The translations under genes and the position numbers were made by a program. From positions 1-64,000 of the forward strand of contig JADYYG010000046.1 in assembly GCA_020853755.1 (NCBI GenBank): a DNA stretch of 64,000 bases, given 5' to 3'. The DNA comes from Dehalococcoidia bacterium (GTDB lineage: Bacteria > Chloroflexota > Dehalococcoidia > Tepidiformales > Tepidiformaceae). Positions 8,396-16,765 of the stretch are shown here, piece by piece (positions within the stretch are counted from its first letter, which is position 1; every line of letters begins with the position of its first letter). Under the pieces are notes generated by a model, which saw only the letters and a list, made by a program, of their open reading frames with translations, was not told the origin of the DNA and ran no database searches.

Positions 8396-9300
8396 TGCTG
8401 ATAACAGTCGTTGGCGCGGGAGTGGCCGGTCTGACCACCGCGCTGGCGCTCCAGGAGCGCGGGCACCGGGTGCAGGTCGTCGCGGAGCACACCGGCGACG
8501 GCACGACATCGGCCGTCGCCGGGGCAGTCTGGTATCCCTTCCGGGCCGACCCGCCTGAGCTTGTGACCGGGTGGGCGATGCGCACGAAGGAATGGCTCAC
8601 GCAGCTCGCCGCTGATACGCCCGCGGCGGGGGTCGACATCCTGACGGTGCGCGAGGCCACGGCCACGGCGGAGGTTCCCTGGTGGGCGTCCTGCACGCCG
8701 GACCTTCAGCGGGTGACGCTCCCCGGCGGCACTGGTGCGTGGCAGTTCGAAGCGCCGCGCGTTCAGCCCGGCATCCACCTCGAGTGGCTGGCGTCACAAC
8801 TTGCCTGGCCGATCGAGCGGCGGCGTGTCGTCTCGCTCGATGCGGAGCCGGGGGACATGGTCGTGAACTGCACCGGGCTCGGTGCACGAAATCTGACCGG
8901 CGACCGTGAACTGCAGGCGCTCTGGGGCCAGACCGTGCTCGTTGCGCCGGGAGAAGCCGCCCTCGACGCGGTGGCCATCGACGAACGGGACGCTGAGCGG
9001 ATGTTCTACAGCATCCCCCGGCGCGGCTCCGTCGTTCTCGGCGGGTGCGCGGTGGCTACGGAGGACGATCATTCCCTCGCGCCCGTTGAGGCGTTGAGCG
9101 CGGACATCCTTCGCCGCGCGAGCGAGCGGAACCGGACCCACGGGCCAGTACTCGCGGTGCGTTGCGGGCTTCGGCCGTACCGCACGACGGTCCGGCTGGA
9201 GCGCGAGGGGCGCATCATCCACAACTACGGACACGGCGGCTCGGGCTTCACGCTGGCGCGGGGTTGCGCCGAGCAGGTCGCGGCTATGGCCGAGAGCTAA
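8395..9300 (+). CDS. FAD-dependent oxidoreductase, D-amino-acid oxidase family
   Basis: A 301-residue DAO-type flavoprotein. The N-terminus has the dinucleotide-binding motif GAGVAGLTTALALQERG with an acidic end at VVAEHT. A DAO C-terminal signature follows (AVRCGLRPYR and YGHGGSGFTLARGCA). The family oxidises D-amino acids or related amines, giving an oxo acid, ammonia and peroxide. The start is the ATG overlapping the upstream stop codon; an upstream extension would only overlap that gene. The exact substrate is not predictable. It ends convergently with the minus-strand ORF at 9297, overlapping by 4 nt. Confidence 0.87.
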   Translation: MLITVVGAGVAGLTTALALQERGHRVQVVAEHTGDGTTSAVAGAVWYPFRADPPELVTGWAMRTKEWLTQLAADTPAAGVDILTVREATATAEVPWWASCTPDLQRVTLPGGTGAWQFEAPRVQPGIHLEWLASQLAWPIERRRVVSLDAEPGDMVVNCTGLGARNLTGDRELQALWGQTVLVAPGEAALDAVAIDERDAERMFYSIPRRGSVVLGGCAVATEDDHSLAPVEALSADILRRASERNRTHGPVLAVRCGLRPYRTTVRLEREGRIIHNYGHGGSGFTLARGCAEQVAAMAES

Positions 9301-9668
9301 AGCGAGACAAGGAATCCGGTTTCCCCGGGCTGGGAGACGGCGGCCCCAATCTGGAATCCCCCGGCGGTCAGCGCCGACCGCAGTTCGGCGAGCGTGGGCG
9401 CGTCGTCGTCGCGGATGTCGATAAGGAGCCACGCTTCACCGGCGGACGTTTCGAGCAGCCATCGCAGGCGGGCGAGCATCGTCTCGGTCAGGTGTGAACG
9501 GCCAGGCCACCAGAGGATGCGCGATGCCGGGCTGGCGGTCAGCAACGAGGACGCGAAGGCGGGCCGTGGCTTCATCGCGGCCGCTTCGCCGAGGACGGAA
9601 TCGGGCGCGGACACGCAGACGAGCGAGCCGCCGCCGGTGTGCAGGCCGAGTGCGGTAAGTGCCGCCAT
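9297..9668 (-). CDS. Hypothetical protein (distantly DUF3052-like)
   Basis: A 123-residue soluble protein of unknown function. The central part, ILWWPGRSHLTE with a following helix and AWLLIDIRDDD, looks like a Rossmann-like strand-helix repeat. It recalls DUF3052 proteins in which a WW pair is followed by a helix, but the match is weak. TACGGT lies 7 nt before the ATG, again a leaderless arrangement. It is downstream of the methyltransferase gene on the same strand with a 16-nt gap. Confidence 0.6.
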   Translation of the reverse strand: MAALTALGLHTGGGSLVCVSAPDSVLGEAAAMKPRPAFASSLLTASPASRILWWPGRSHLTETMLARLRWLLETSAGEAWLLIDIRDDDAPTLAELRSALTAGGFQIGAAVSQPGETGFLVSL

Positions 9669-9684
9669 GGCGCCTACCGTACAG

Positions 9685-10446
9685 CTATCGCGGTTTGACC
9701 GCCCGCAGGAGGTAGCGGCCTTCGTGCAGCACGATTTCGCCGCCGGGGCGGCTCAAGTCGGCCTCGAGGTTTCGCAGCAGTTCGAGGTCGCGTTTCACAT
9801 CGAGGTCCGGGACGTACCAGGGAGCGACCACGAGCAGGTGCACCAACTCGGAAAGCGATGCGAAGCCTGTCTCGAAGTCGTGGCGTTCGACTTCGACGGC
9901 ATAGCCGAGCTCGCGCAGGGCGTCGGCGTAGTTGTGGTAGTGGTCCGGGAAGCGCACCGCCCGGTCAAAATAGCGGTGCAACTCGGGAAAGCTGTCGGGG
10001 GTGCATTGCTGGGTGAGGAGTGCGCCGCCGGGCACGAGCACGCGGTCAACTTCGGCCGGGTCGAGCGCCTCATGGCGGTCCAGCACGAGGTCGAACGCTT
10101 CGCCCCTGAACGGCAGAACCCCCTCGCCGTTCGCGCACCGGACAACGGGGATGCGCTGCTTGCGGAGGTGTTCGTGGGCGAGCTGGGCATTCGGCGCCCA
10201 CGCTTCCGTGGCGATGAGCCGTGCGAAGTGGCTCCCGGCGGCAATCCGGGCAAGGACTTCGCCACCGCCTGTACCAAGGTCAACCGCGCAGCGGGAGAGG
10301 CGGAGTGCTTCGTGGGCCAGCACTTCGTAGTCCCACGGGATTGGCGGGCCGATATGGCGGGCGTCGATGAACGAAAGATCCCAGCCGGTCTTCGTCCTCG
10401 CGTACGCCTCCGCCGCCAGGAGTTCCTCGTACGGCTGCTGGGACAC
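9685..10446 (-). CDS. Class I SAM-dependent methyltransferase
   Basis: A 253-residue Rossmann-fold methyltransferase. SAM-binding motif I is CAVDLGTGGGEVLARIA (about residues 53-69), the acidic motif II is LIATEAWAPN, and the post-I motif FDLVLDRHEALDP follows. The C-terminal half (LGYAVEVERHDFETGF) matches small-molecule methyltransferases. The substrate is unknown. The start is a GTG with TAGGCT 5 nt upstream and no ribosome binding site. It sits just downstream of secA on the same strand (8-nt gap). Confidence 0.85.
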   Translation of the reverse strand: MSQQPYEELLAAEAYARTKTGWDLSFIDARHIGPPIPWDYEVLAHEALRLSRCAVDLGTGGGEVLARIAAGSHFARLIATEAWAPNAQLAHEHLRKQRIPVVRCANGEGVLPFRGEAFDLVLDRHEALDPAEVDRVLVPGGALLTQQCTPDSFPELHRYFDRAVRFPDHYHNYADALRELGYAVEVERHDFETGFASLSELVHLLVVAPWYVPDLDVKRDLELLRNLEADLSRPGGEIVLHEGRYLLRAVKPR

Positions 10447-10451
10447 GGCGG

Positions 10452-10457
10452 AGCCTA
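10452..10457 (-). promoter_or_regulatory. -10 box TAGGCT placed for a leaderless start
   Basis: On the minus strand TAGGCT ends 5 nt before the GTG at 10446. The box lies at the 3' end of secA, so the methyltransferase may have its own promoter. Confidence 0.5.
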
Positions 10458-13100
10458 CCGGATCATCTTCCTGCGCTTGGCTGCGTTGCTGCCCTTGCCC
10501 TTCGGGGCGTTCTGGCCGCCGCCAAGCGTGCGAATCTGTTCGTCGCTGGGCCCGCTCGACTTCGCAAGCACCGGGGCGGCGACCTTCTTCCGTTCAGGCT
10601 CACCGCTGCTGCCGTTGGCGCTGGCGCGCGCTGCTGCGAGGTCGCCCGGAGAGGGTTCGACCGGCTGAGCAATCGGGGCCGCGTTCTCTTGCTGGACGAT
10701 GCGGACCTTGAACACGGTCCGCGCGACCTGGCGCTGGATGTTCTGGACGAGTTGCTGGTACATGTCGTGGCCTTCGCGCTTGAAGGCAACGAGGGGGTCG
10801 ACCTGGGCGTAGGCCTGGAGGCCGATGCTCTGGCGAAGCTCTTCGATGGCGGTGAGGTGTTCGCGCCAGTGGGTGTCGATGGCCTCGATCAGGAGCCAGT
10901 GCTCAACCTTGCGCATGTTCTCTTCGCCGACAGCCTGTTCCATCTGCTCGTAGCGGTCCTCCGCACGGTCGAGCATCTCGTCCTGCAGTTCCTCACCGAG
11001 GTCCTGCATCTCCTCGATGCTGGGGACATCCTCGGGCGGGAAGACTTCGCGGAGTTCGGCGTGGGCGAGTTCGAGCGCATCCAGGTCATGGCTCCCGGTG
11101 CGAGCCACGATCTTCTCGATCTCCGGCAGGAGCATGTGGTCGAGGACGTTCGCGCGGGTGTCGACCCCCTTGAGGATCATGTCCCGCTGGTCATAGATCT
11201 GCTTGCGATGCTCGTTGATGACGTCGTCGAACTCGACGAGCCGCTTGCGGATGTCGAAGTTGTGGCCTTCGACCTTCGTCTGAGCCTGTTCGATCGCGCG
11301 GGTGACCATGCGCGATTCGAGGGGCATCTCCTCGGTCATTCCGAGCTTCTGCATCATGCCGGGGACCCATTCGGGGGCGAAGCGCTTCATGATGTCGTCG
11401 CCGAAGGAGACGAAGAACCGCGACGAACCCGGGTCGCCCTGGCGGCCGGCGCGCCCGCGGAGCTGATTGTCGATCCGGCGGGACTCATGGCGTTCAGTAC
11501 CCATGACGTGGAGGCCGCCGACATCAGCGACGCCCGTCCCGAGCTTGATGTCGGTGCCGCGGCCGGCCATGTTCGTGGCGATGGTGACCGCGCCGCGCTG
11601 GCCGGCGTCCTTGACGATGTGCGCCTCGCGTTCATGCTGCTTCGCATTCAGGATCTCGTGGGGGATGCCCTTGCGGGTGAGCAGGCTGGCAAGGTATTCG
11701 GACTTCTCGATGGAGGTGGTGCCGACGAGGACCGGGCGGCCCTGCTGGTGCATCTCTTCGATTTCACCGACGACGGCATTGAACTTGGCGCGTTCGTTGA
11801 TGTAGACGACGTCGGACTGGTCATCACGGACCATTGGCCGGTTGGTCGGAATGACGATGACGTCGAGCGAGTAGATCTTCGAGAACTCCTCGGCTTCGGT
11901 CTCGGCTGTGCCGGTCATGCCGGCGAGCTTTTCGTAGAGGCGGAAGAGGTTCTGGAAGGTGATGGTGGCGTAGGTAATGGACTCGCGCTGGACAGGGACG
12001 CCTTCCTTGGCCTCGCAGGCCTGGTGGATGCCGTGGCTCCAGCGGCGGCCGGGCATGAGGCGGCCGGTGAACTCGTCGACGATGATGATCTCGCCGTCCT
12101 TGACCACGTAGTCGCGGTCGATGCGCTTCAGGTATTCGGCGTCGAGCGAAGCTTCGAGGTGGCGGGCAAGGCGGGCGTCGCCGCCGAAGACGTTATCGAT
12201 GCCGAGGGCGCGTTCGACGCGGCTGATGCCTTCCTCGGTGAGGGCGATGTGCTTCGACTTGTGGTCGATGGCGTAGTCGCGCTCTTCAGCGAGGTTCTTC
12301 ACGGCGCGGGCGAACTTCACGTAGGTGCTGCTCGCCTCTTCGGCGTTGCCGCTGATGATGAGCGGCGTGCGCGCCTCGTCGATGAGGATGTTGTCGACTT
12401 CGTCGATGATAGCGAAGTAGAGGGGACGCTGCGCTTTCTCGTCCCATTCGCGAACCATGTTGTCGCGGAGGTAATCGAAGCCGAACTCGTTGTTCGTGCC
12501 GTAGGTGATATCGGCGCGGTAGACGTCACGGCGGGAGCAGGGGCGGAGTTCTTCGAGGCCGCCGGTGCTGCCTTCCTCGCCGGGCACGTAGCCGGGTTCG
12601 TACATGTACGAGACGCCGTTGTTCTGGATGACGCCGATGGACATGCCGAGCGCGTGGTAAACGGGGCCGTACCAGGTGGCGTCACGGCGGGCCAGGTAAT
12701 CGTTGACGGTGATGACGTGGACGCCGCGGTCGGCCAGGGCGTTCAGGTAGACCGGCGCGACGCCCGTGAGGGTCTTGCCTTCACCGGTACGCATCTCGGC
12801 GATCTTGCCTTCGTGGAGGGTGATCCCGCCCATGAGCTGGACGTCGTAGGGGCGCTCGCCGACCTTCCGGAATGCGGTTTCGCGAGCGACGGCGAAGGCC
12901 TCGGGAAGGATGTCGTCGAGCGTCTCGCCATCGGCGAGGATCTCCTTGAACTCCGCGGTCTTGGCGAACAGTTCCTCATCGCTCAGCGCGGCCGTTTCGT
13001 CCGCGTAGGAGTTGATCTCGTCGACGAGGGAGGAAAGCCGCTTGAGCTCTTTCTCGTTGGAATCTCCGAGAATGCGGCTGATGAATCCGAGTTTGGGCAT
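10455..13100 (-). CDS. secA: Preprotein translocase ATPase SecA
   Basis: An 881-residue SecA, the motor of the Sec export channel. Visible features are the Walker A GEGKT in AEMRTGEGKTLTG, the DEVD Walker B (FAIIDEVDNILIDEART) and the preprotein cross-linking domain. The helicase motifs NMAGRGTDIKLG and RRIDNQLRGRAGRQGDPG follow, then the helical scaffold/wing. The C-terminus is a Pro/Ala/Lys-rich tail ending KRRKMIR and lacks the CxC-N8-C(H/C) zinc motif used for SecB binding in proteobacteria. The ATG at 13100 has TACACT 6 nt upstream and no Shine-Dalgarno sequence. Confidence 0.98.
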   Translation of the reverse strand: MPKLGFISRILGDSNEKELKRLSSLVDEINSYADETAALSDEELFAKTAEFKEILADGETLDDILPEAFAVARETAFRKVGERPYDVQLMGGITLHEGKIAEMRTGEGKTLTGVAPVYLNALADRGVHVITVNDYLARRDATWYGPVYHALGMSIGVIQNNGVSYMYEPGYVPGEEGSTGGLEELRPCSRRDVYRADITYGTNNEFGFDYLRDNMVREWDEKAQRPLYFAIIDEVDNILIDEARTPLIISGNAEEASSTYVKFARAVKNLAEERDYAIDHKSKHIALTEEGISRVERALGIDNVFGGDARLARHLEASLDAEYLKRIDRDYVVKDGEIIIVDEFTGRLMPGRRWSHGIHQACEAKEGVPVQRESITYATITFQNLFRLYEKLAGMTGTAETEAEEFSKIYSLDVIVIPTNRPMVRDDQSDVVYINERAKFNAVVGEIEEMHQQGRPVLVGTTSIEKSEYLASLLTRKGIPHEILNAKQHEREAHIVKDAGQRGAVTIATNMAGRGTDIKLGTGVADVGGLHVMGTERHESRRIDNQLRGRAGRQGDPGSSRFFVSFGDDIMKRFAPEWVPGMMQKLGMTEEMPLESRMVTRAIEQAQTKVEGHNFDIRKRLVEFDDVINEHRKQIYDQRDMILKGVDTRANVLDHMLLPEIEKIVARTGSHDLDALELAHAELREVFPPEDVPSIEEMQDLGEELQDEMLDRAEDRYEQMEQAVGEENMRKVEHWLLIEAIDTHWREHLTAIEELRQSIGLQAYAQVDPLVAFKREGHDMYQQLVQNIQRQVARTVFKVRIVQQENAAPIAQPVEPSPGDLAAARASANGSSGEPERKKVAAPVLAKSSGPSDEQIRTLGGGQNAPKGKGSNAAKRRKMIR

Positions 13101-13106
13101 AGAGCC

Positions 13107-13112
13107 AGTGTA
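13107..13112 (-). promoter_or_regulatory. -10 box TACACT placed for a leaderless secA
   Basis: On the minus strand TACACT ends 6 nt before the secA ATG. No purine-rich ribosome binding site lies in between. Confidence 0.55.
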
Positions 13113-13144
13113 CTCGAATACGGAAAGACGAAAGAGAAAGATGC

Positions 13145-13450
13145 TTACATTGCCCGGGTGATGGCGGTGGCCAGCGCCGCGGCGACGATGGTGACAAGGA
13201 GCGGCGCCTTGAGCCAGATACAGAGGCCGGCCGCGGCCAGGCCGACTGCGCGGGCATCGAGGGCGAGGCTGCGCCCCTGCCCGAAGGTGTTCGTCACCAC
13301 GAAGGCGGCGAGCAGCGCCGGGGCGAGAGTCCCGACGAGGAGCATGATGCGTGGCGGCAGCGGACGGCCGCCCACCGCGACGGGCCCGGCCGCTTTGAGC
13401 GCTATCGCCGCGACGCCAACGATGACAACCGCCGCCCAGATGTCGCTCAC
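13145..13450 (-). CDS. azlD: AzlD-type branched-chain amino acid exporter subunit
   Basis: A 101-residue, almost entirely hydrophobic protein with about four membrane segments. It matches AzlD, the small partner of AzlC in branched-chain amino acid efflux. The phrase LLVGTLAPALLAAFVVTNTFG and the terminal LLVTIVAAALATAITR are typical. The start is the GTG at 13450, which overlaps the azlC stop as GTGA, so translation is coupled. A longer open frame upstream only overlaps azlC. Confidence 0.88.
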   Translation of the reverse strand: MSDIWAAVVIVGVAAIALKAAGPVAVGGRPLPPRIMLLVGTLAPALLAAFVVTNTFGQGRSLALDARAVGLAAAGLCIWLKAPLLVTIVAAALATAITRAM

Positions 13451-14124
13451 CGGCGCCACCAGCCGGCGAGACAGGCCGCAGATGCGGCGACGACGGGGAT
13501 GCCCACGCGCGTGAACGGCGTCAGCACCAGCGCGATGAGGCCCCCGGCGACCGCGGCGAGCACCGCCTGGCGGGTTCGCAACTGGGGGACGAGCAACGCG
13601 AGGAAGAGCGCCGGGAACGCGGCATCGAGGCCGAGACGGCTCGGGTCGCCGATGAGGTCGCCGCCGAGGAGTCCGGCGAGCGTGCCAACCTGCCATGAGA
13701 GATAGAGCACAATCCCGGCCCCGAGGAGTGTCTCGCGGTCGACGGTGCCGTCGCCTCGATTGGCCACCGCCCAGGACTCATCGATGACCAGTTGGGCCTG
13801 GCCGAGGCGGGAGGCCCGGGAACCTTTGAGCGCAGGGGCGACGGTCAGCCCAATGGGGAGATAGCGCGAGGCCAGGAGCACGGCCGCGACCACCGCCGCG
13901 CCGAGCCCACCGCCTGCTCCAAGGATGGAGACGACAGCGAACTGCGATGCACCCGTGAACGTGGTCATTGACATGACGAGCGGAGCGACCACGCCGAAGC
14001 CGTTCGCCCGGGCGAGTACCCCGAACGACATGCCGAAAGCGACCAGGGCCAGGCACAGCGGCAGCGCGGCCTTCGCACCGGCTCGGAAGCCCTGCGGACG
14101 GGTTGCTGCGGGCGTTGGCGGCAT
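13447..14124 (-). CDS. azlC: AzlC-family branched-chain amino acid permease
   Basis: A 225-residue membrane protein with about six hydrophobic segments. It matches AzlC: an N-terminal GFRAGAKAALPLCLALVAFGMSFGVLA, then TTFTGASQFAVVSILGAGG and a central ASRYLPIGLTVAP, all hallmarks of the family. AzlCD exports branched-chain amino acids and their analogues. The gene overlaps azlD by 4 nt. No Lrp/AzlB regulator is adjacent, although a lone Lrp ligand domain lies 12 kb away. Confidence 0.9.
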   Translation of the reverse strand: MPPTPAATRPQGFRAGAKAALPLCLALVAFGMSFGVLARANGFGVVAPLVMSMTTFTGASQFAVVSILGAGGGLGAAVVAAVLLASRYLPIGLTVAPALKGSRASRLGQAQLVIDESWAVANRGDGTVDRETLLGAGIVLYLSWQVGTLAGLLGGDLIGDPSRLGLDAAFPALFLALLVPQLRTRQAVLAAVAGGLIALVLTPFTRVGIPVVAASAACLAGWWRR

Positions 14125-14166
14125 CGGCTGAGCGAACCATGCAGGGTGGTTAGCCGCCAGTGTCGC

Positions 14167-14901
14167 TCAGGCCGTCGATATCGCCCGTTCGCGGTCGAAT
14201 GCCCGGAGGGCAAGCCGCCAGATGGCGAAGTCGAGGGCGGCAACAACGGCGGAGAACGCGCCCCAGCTGAGCACGCTCGGCTCGATGGTGCGCGTGACCA
14301 CGAGCATCACCGGGAGCATTGCGGGGAGCAGGACGAGGCCGCTGAGGTGTTCCGCCACGCGGATGTCGCGGGCGCGGGCCGAGAACGCCATGCCGGTCAG
14401 TGTGGAAAAGAGGGCGAGGACGGGGGCCAGCAGGAGGAACCCGAACGGCCACGTCCAATCAAGCGCGGCCGACCGCACGGGTTCCTGGGCGACGGCGACG
14501 ACAACGGACATGTAGGCCAGGTAGATCGCGAACGAGGCGGCGGTCGTCGGCCCGACGATGGCGAGCACTTTGCCCGCGAGGAACTGGCTGTCGCTCAGCG
14601 GGAGCGTGAGCAGGGGTTCGAGCGTGCCCTGGTCACGTTCGCCGATGACCGCGAAGGCGGACATGGTGGCCGGGATGATGACCGGGCAGAGGAAGAAGCA
14701 GAACATCGCCTGGCCGACGGCGAGGTTGACGCCGCCAATCGAGCGTTCCGGGTCGAAGAGGGCAAGGTTCGCGATAGGGAGCAGGAGGAAGACGATCGGA
14801 AGCACCGTCGCGGTCATCAGGATCATCCGGTGATGGCGGTATTCCCGGAGTTCCTTGCGGATGAGCGCACGCACGGACGGGGCGACGGTGAACGCGGTCA
14901 T
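14167..14901 (-). CDS. ABC-2 type transporter permease
   Basis: A 244-residue integral membrane protein with about six transmembrane segments. After the first segment it carries the conserved ABC-2 coupling sequence GERDQGTLEPLLTLPLSDSQFLAGKVLA. That element (E-x-x-x-G-T-x-E-x-L-L-x-x-P) is diagnostic of the permease partner in Nod/Ccm/Nat-type exporters. It overlaps the ATPase gene by 4 nt, forming a two-gene exporter. The cargo is unknown. Confidence 0.88.
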   Translation of the reverse strand: MTAFTVAPSVRALIRKELREYRHHRMILMTATVLPIVFLLLPIANLALFDPERSIGGVNLAVGQAMFCFFLCPVIIPATMSAFAVIGERDQGTLEPLLTLPLSDSQFLAGKVLAIVGPTTAASFAIYLAYMSVVVAVAQEPVRSAALDWTWPFGFLLLAPVLALFSTLTGMAFSARARDIRVAEHLSGLVLLPAMLPVMLVVTRTIEPSVLSWGAFSAVVAALDFAIWRLALRAFDRERAISTA

Positions 14902-15857
14902 GCGGCGGCCTCAAGTTCGTCTTCGCGCGCGGTGCGGGCCATCAGTTCGAGGTAGGCGCTTTCCAGATCCCCGGCCTGGACGACCGACACGATCTGCGCT
15001 TCCGCATGGACCAGCCCGGCGATGAGCGCCGGGGTATCGCGGTCCGCGTCTTCGAGGCGGCAGGCGAACCCGCCGGGAAGCCAGCGGACGTCGCTGATGG
15101 CGGGCGTGGCTTCGACGGCGCGGCGCACGGGCAGCGTGGGCGGCCCGGCAAGTTCGACATTCACCACGTTTCCGAGCAGCCGCGCGCGGAGTTGGCGCGG
15201 GGTGCCGAGTTCGAGCAGTTCGCCATGACGGAGGATGGCGACGCGGTCGCAGATGCGCTCGGCTTCGGCAAGGCGATGGGTGTTCATGAGCACCGTGGCA
15301 CCATCGGCAACGAGCGCGCGGATCATCCGCTCCATTGCCGCGGCCGCCGAGGGGTCGAGCCCGGACGACGGCTCGTCGAGGAGCAGGACGCGAGGCCGGT
15401 GCACGATGGCCCGGGCGAGCGCGACCCGCTGCCGCCAGCCCTTGGAGAGCTGGCCGACGCGGTCATCAGCCCGCGCTTCGAGGCCCACGAAGGCGAGTGC
15501 CGAAGCGATGGCGGCACGGGTGTCCGGCAACGTGTGCGCATCGGCCCAGAAGACCAGGTTGTCGCGCACGGTGAGGCGTTCGTAGAGGCTCGGCTTTTCG
15601 GGCATGACGCCCACCCGGCGGCGGACGTCCATAGCGGCAGTGACCACATCATGACCGAGAATCCGGGCCGTCCCAGTGGTCGGCCGGATGAGGGTCGCGA
15701 GGATCCGCAGTGTCGTCGTCTTACCTGAGCCATTCGGGCCGAGCAGGCCGAAGATCTCGCCCGGCGGGATGGCCAGGTCAAGCGGCCTGAGCGCCACACG
15801 GTCACCGAACGTGCGCCCGGCGCGGTCGAGTTCGATGGCCGGGCCGGCGTGCGTCAC
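14898..15857 (-). CDS. ABC transporter ATP-binding protein (CcmA/NatA type)
   Basis: A 319-residue ATPase. The Walker A is GPNGSGKTT near residue 40, the signature motif is LSKGWRQRVALARA, the Walker B is VLLLDEPSSGLDP, and the H-loop is LMNTHRLAEAE. A C-terminal domain of about 100 residues (LLGNVVNVELAGPPTL) is typical of NatA-like exporters. It begins at a GTG at 15857 and pairs with the ABC-2 permease downstream through an overlapping stop/start. The transported compound cannot be inferred. Confidence 0.9.
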   Translation of the reverse strand: MTHAGPAIELDRAGRTFGDRVALRPLDLAIPPGEIFGLLGPNGSGKTTTLRILATLIRPTTGTARILGHDVVTAAMDVRRRVGVMPEKPSLYERLTVRDNLVFWADAHTLPDTRAAIASALAFVGLEARADDRVGQLSKGWRQRVALARAIVHRPRVLLLDEPSSGLDPSAAAAMERMIRALVADGATVLMNTHRLAEAERICDRVAILRHGELLELGTPRQLRARLLGNVVNVELAGPPTLPVRRAVEATPAISDVRWLPGGFACRLEDADRDTPALIAGLVHAEAQIVSVVQAGDLESAYLELMARTAREDELEAAA

Positions 15858-15908
15858 ACAGGGATAATCGGCACGCGGGAGGGCGCCGGGCAGTCCGCCA
15901 GCGATGGC

Positions 15909-16685
15909 TCAGCGCGCCATCCTGCCGCCATCGATGGGGTAAATGCCACCGTTCAGGTAGCTCGCTTCGCTGCTGCAGAGGAAAGCAACGAGCGCGGCGA
16001 CTTCGCCCGGTTCGCCATAGCGGCCCATGGGGTTGCCGGCGGCCATCTGCTGGTGGACCTGCTCCGGCTCGTCCGGGTTAATCCCGCGTTCGAGGGCGCG
16101 CATCATGCGCGTCTCGATCGGCGACGGGCAGATGGCGTTCGTGCGGATGCCGAGGGGGCCGAACTCGAGCGCTGCCGACTTCGTCATCCCGACGACGGCG
16201 TGCTTGCTCGCGCCATAAGCGAAGATGCTCGGCGTGCCCGTAAGCCCGGCAATGGAGGCGGTGTTCACGATCGCGCCGCTCCCGCGCTCCAGCATTGCCG
16301 GAACAACGTGCTTGATGCCGAGGAAGACGCCCTTCAGGTTCACGGCGATGACCTTGTCGAACATCTCCTCCGGGTACTGCGTTGTCGGGCCAATCCAGCC
16401 TTCGATTCCGGCGTTGTTGAAGAAGCAGTCAATGCCCCCGAAGCGGGCCCTGGCGGCCTGCACGTAGCGTTCGACGTCGCTCGAACGGCTGACGTCGGCG
16501 GGGACGGCGAGAGCGCTTGCGCCGGCAGCCTCGACGAGCGCGACGGTGTCTTCGAGTCCGCTGCCGGGGAGGTCAACGGCCACCACGCTGGCGCCTTCCT
16601 GGGCGAACCGTTCGGCGGTGGACCGGCCAATGCCACCGGCCGCGCCGGTAATGACGATTGTCTTGCCTTCGAACCTGCGTTCCAT
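15909..16685 (-). CDS. SDR family oxidoreductase
   Basis: A 258-residue classical short-chain dehydrogenase/reductase. The cofactor-binding motif is TGAAGGIG at about residues 13-20, the structural NNAG is in FNNAGIEG, and the catalytic Ser-Tyr-Lys appears as NTASIAG and YGASKHA. An acidic residue after the second strand (VAVDLPG) suggests NAD(H) preference. The C-terminus ends with YLNGGIYPIDGGR, as in 3-oxoacyl-ACP reductase-like SDRs. A ribosome binding site GGAGGGG precedes the ATG, with TAGATT about 46 nt upstream as a likely -10 box. Confidence 0.9.
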   Translation of the reverse strand: MERRFEGKTIVITGAAGGIGRSTAERFAQEGASVVAVDLPGSGLEDTVALVEAAGASALAVPADVSRSSDVERYVQAARARFGGIDCFFNNAGIEGWIGPTTQYPEEMFDKVIAVNLKGVFLGIKHVVPAMLERGSGAIVNTASIAGLTGTPSIFAYGASKHAVVGMTKSAALEFGPLGIRTNAICPSPIETRMMRALERGINPDEPEQVHQQMAAGNPMGRYGEPGEVAALVAFLCSSEASYLNGGIYPIDGGRMAR

Positions 16686-16765
16686 CAGGCCCCTCCTCAG
16701 TCGCGCAGGTTCGAACCCGCTGTGGGCGGGAATCTACCCTTGCCGGGCGCGTGGGGAAAGCGGCG

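Noticed and set aside
10689-13514. A 941-codon open frame on the plus strand opposite secA
   Set aside because: It is the antisense of a full-length, motif-complete secA. Long antisense frames are common at this GC content; the product has a skewed Asp/Val/Glu composition and no recognisable domain.
13145-13696. A 183-codon version of azlD starting inside azlC
   Set aside because: The N-terminal part is Arg-rich out-of-frame sequence of azlC; the GTG overlapping the azlC stop gives a normal AzlD of 101 residues.
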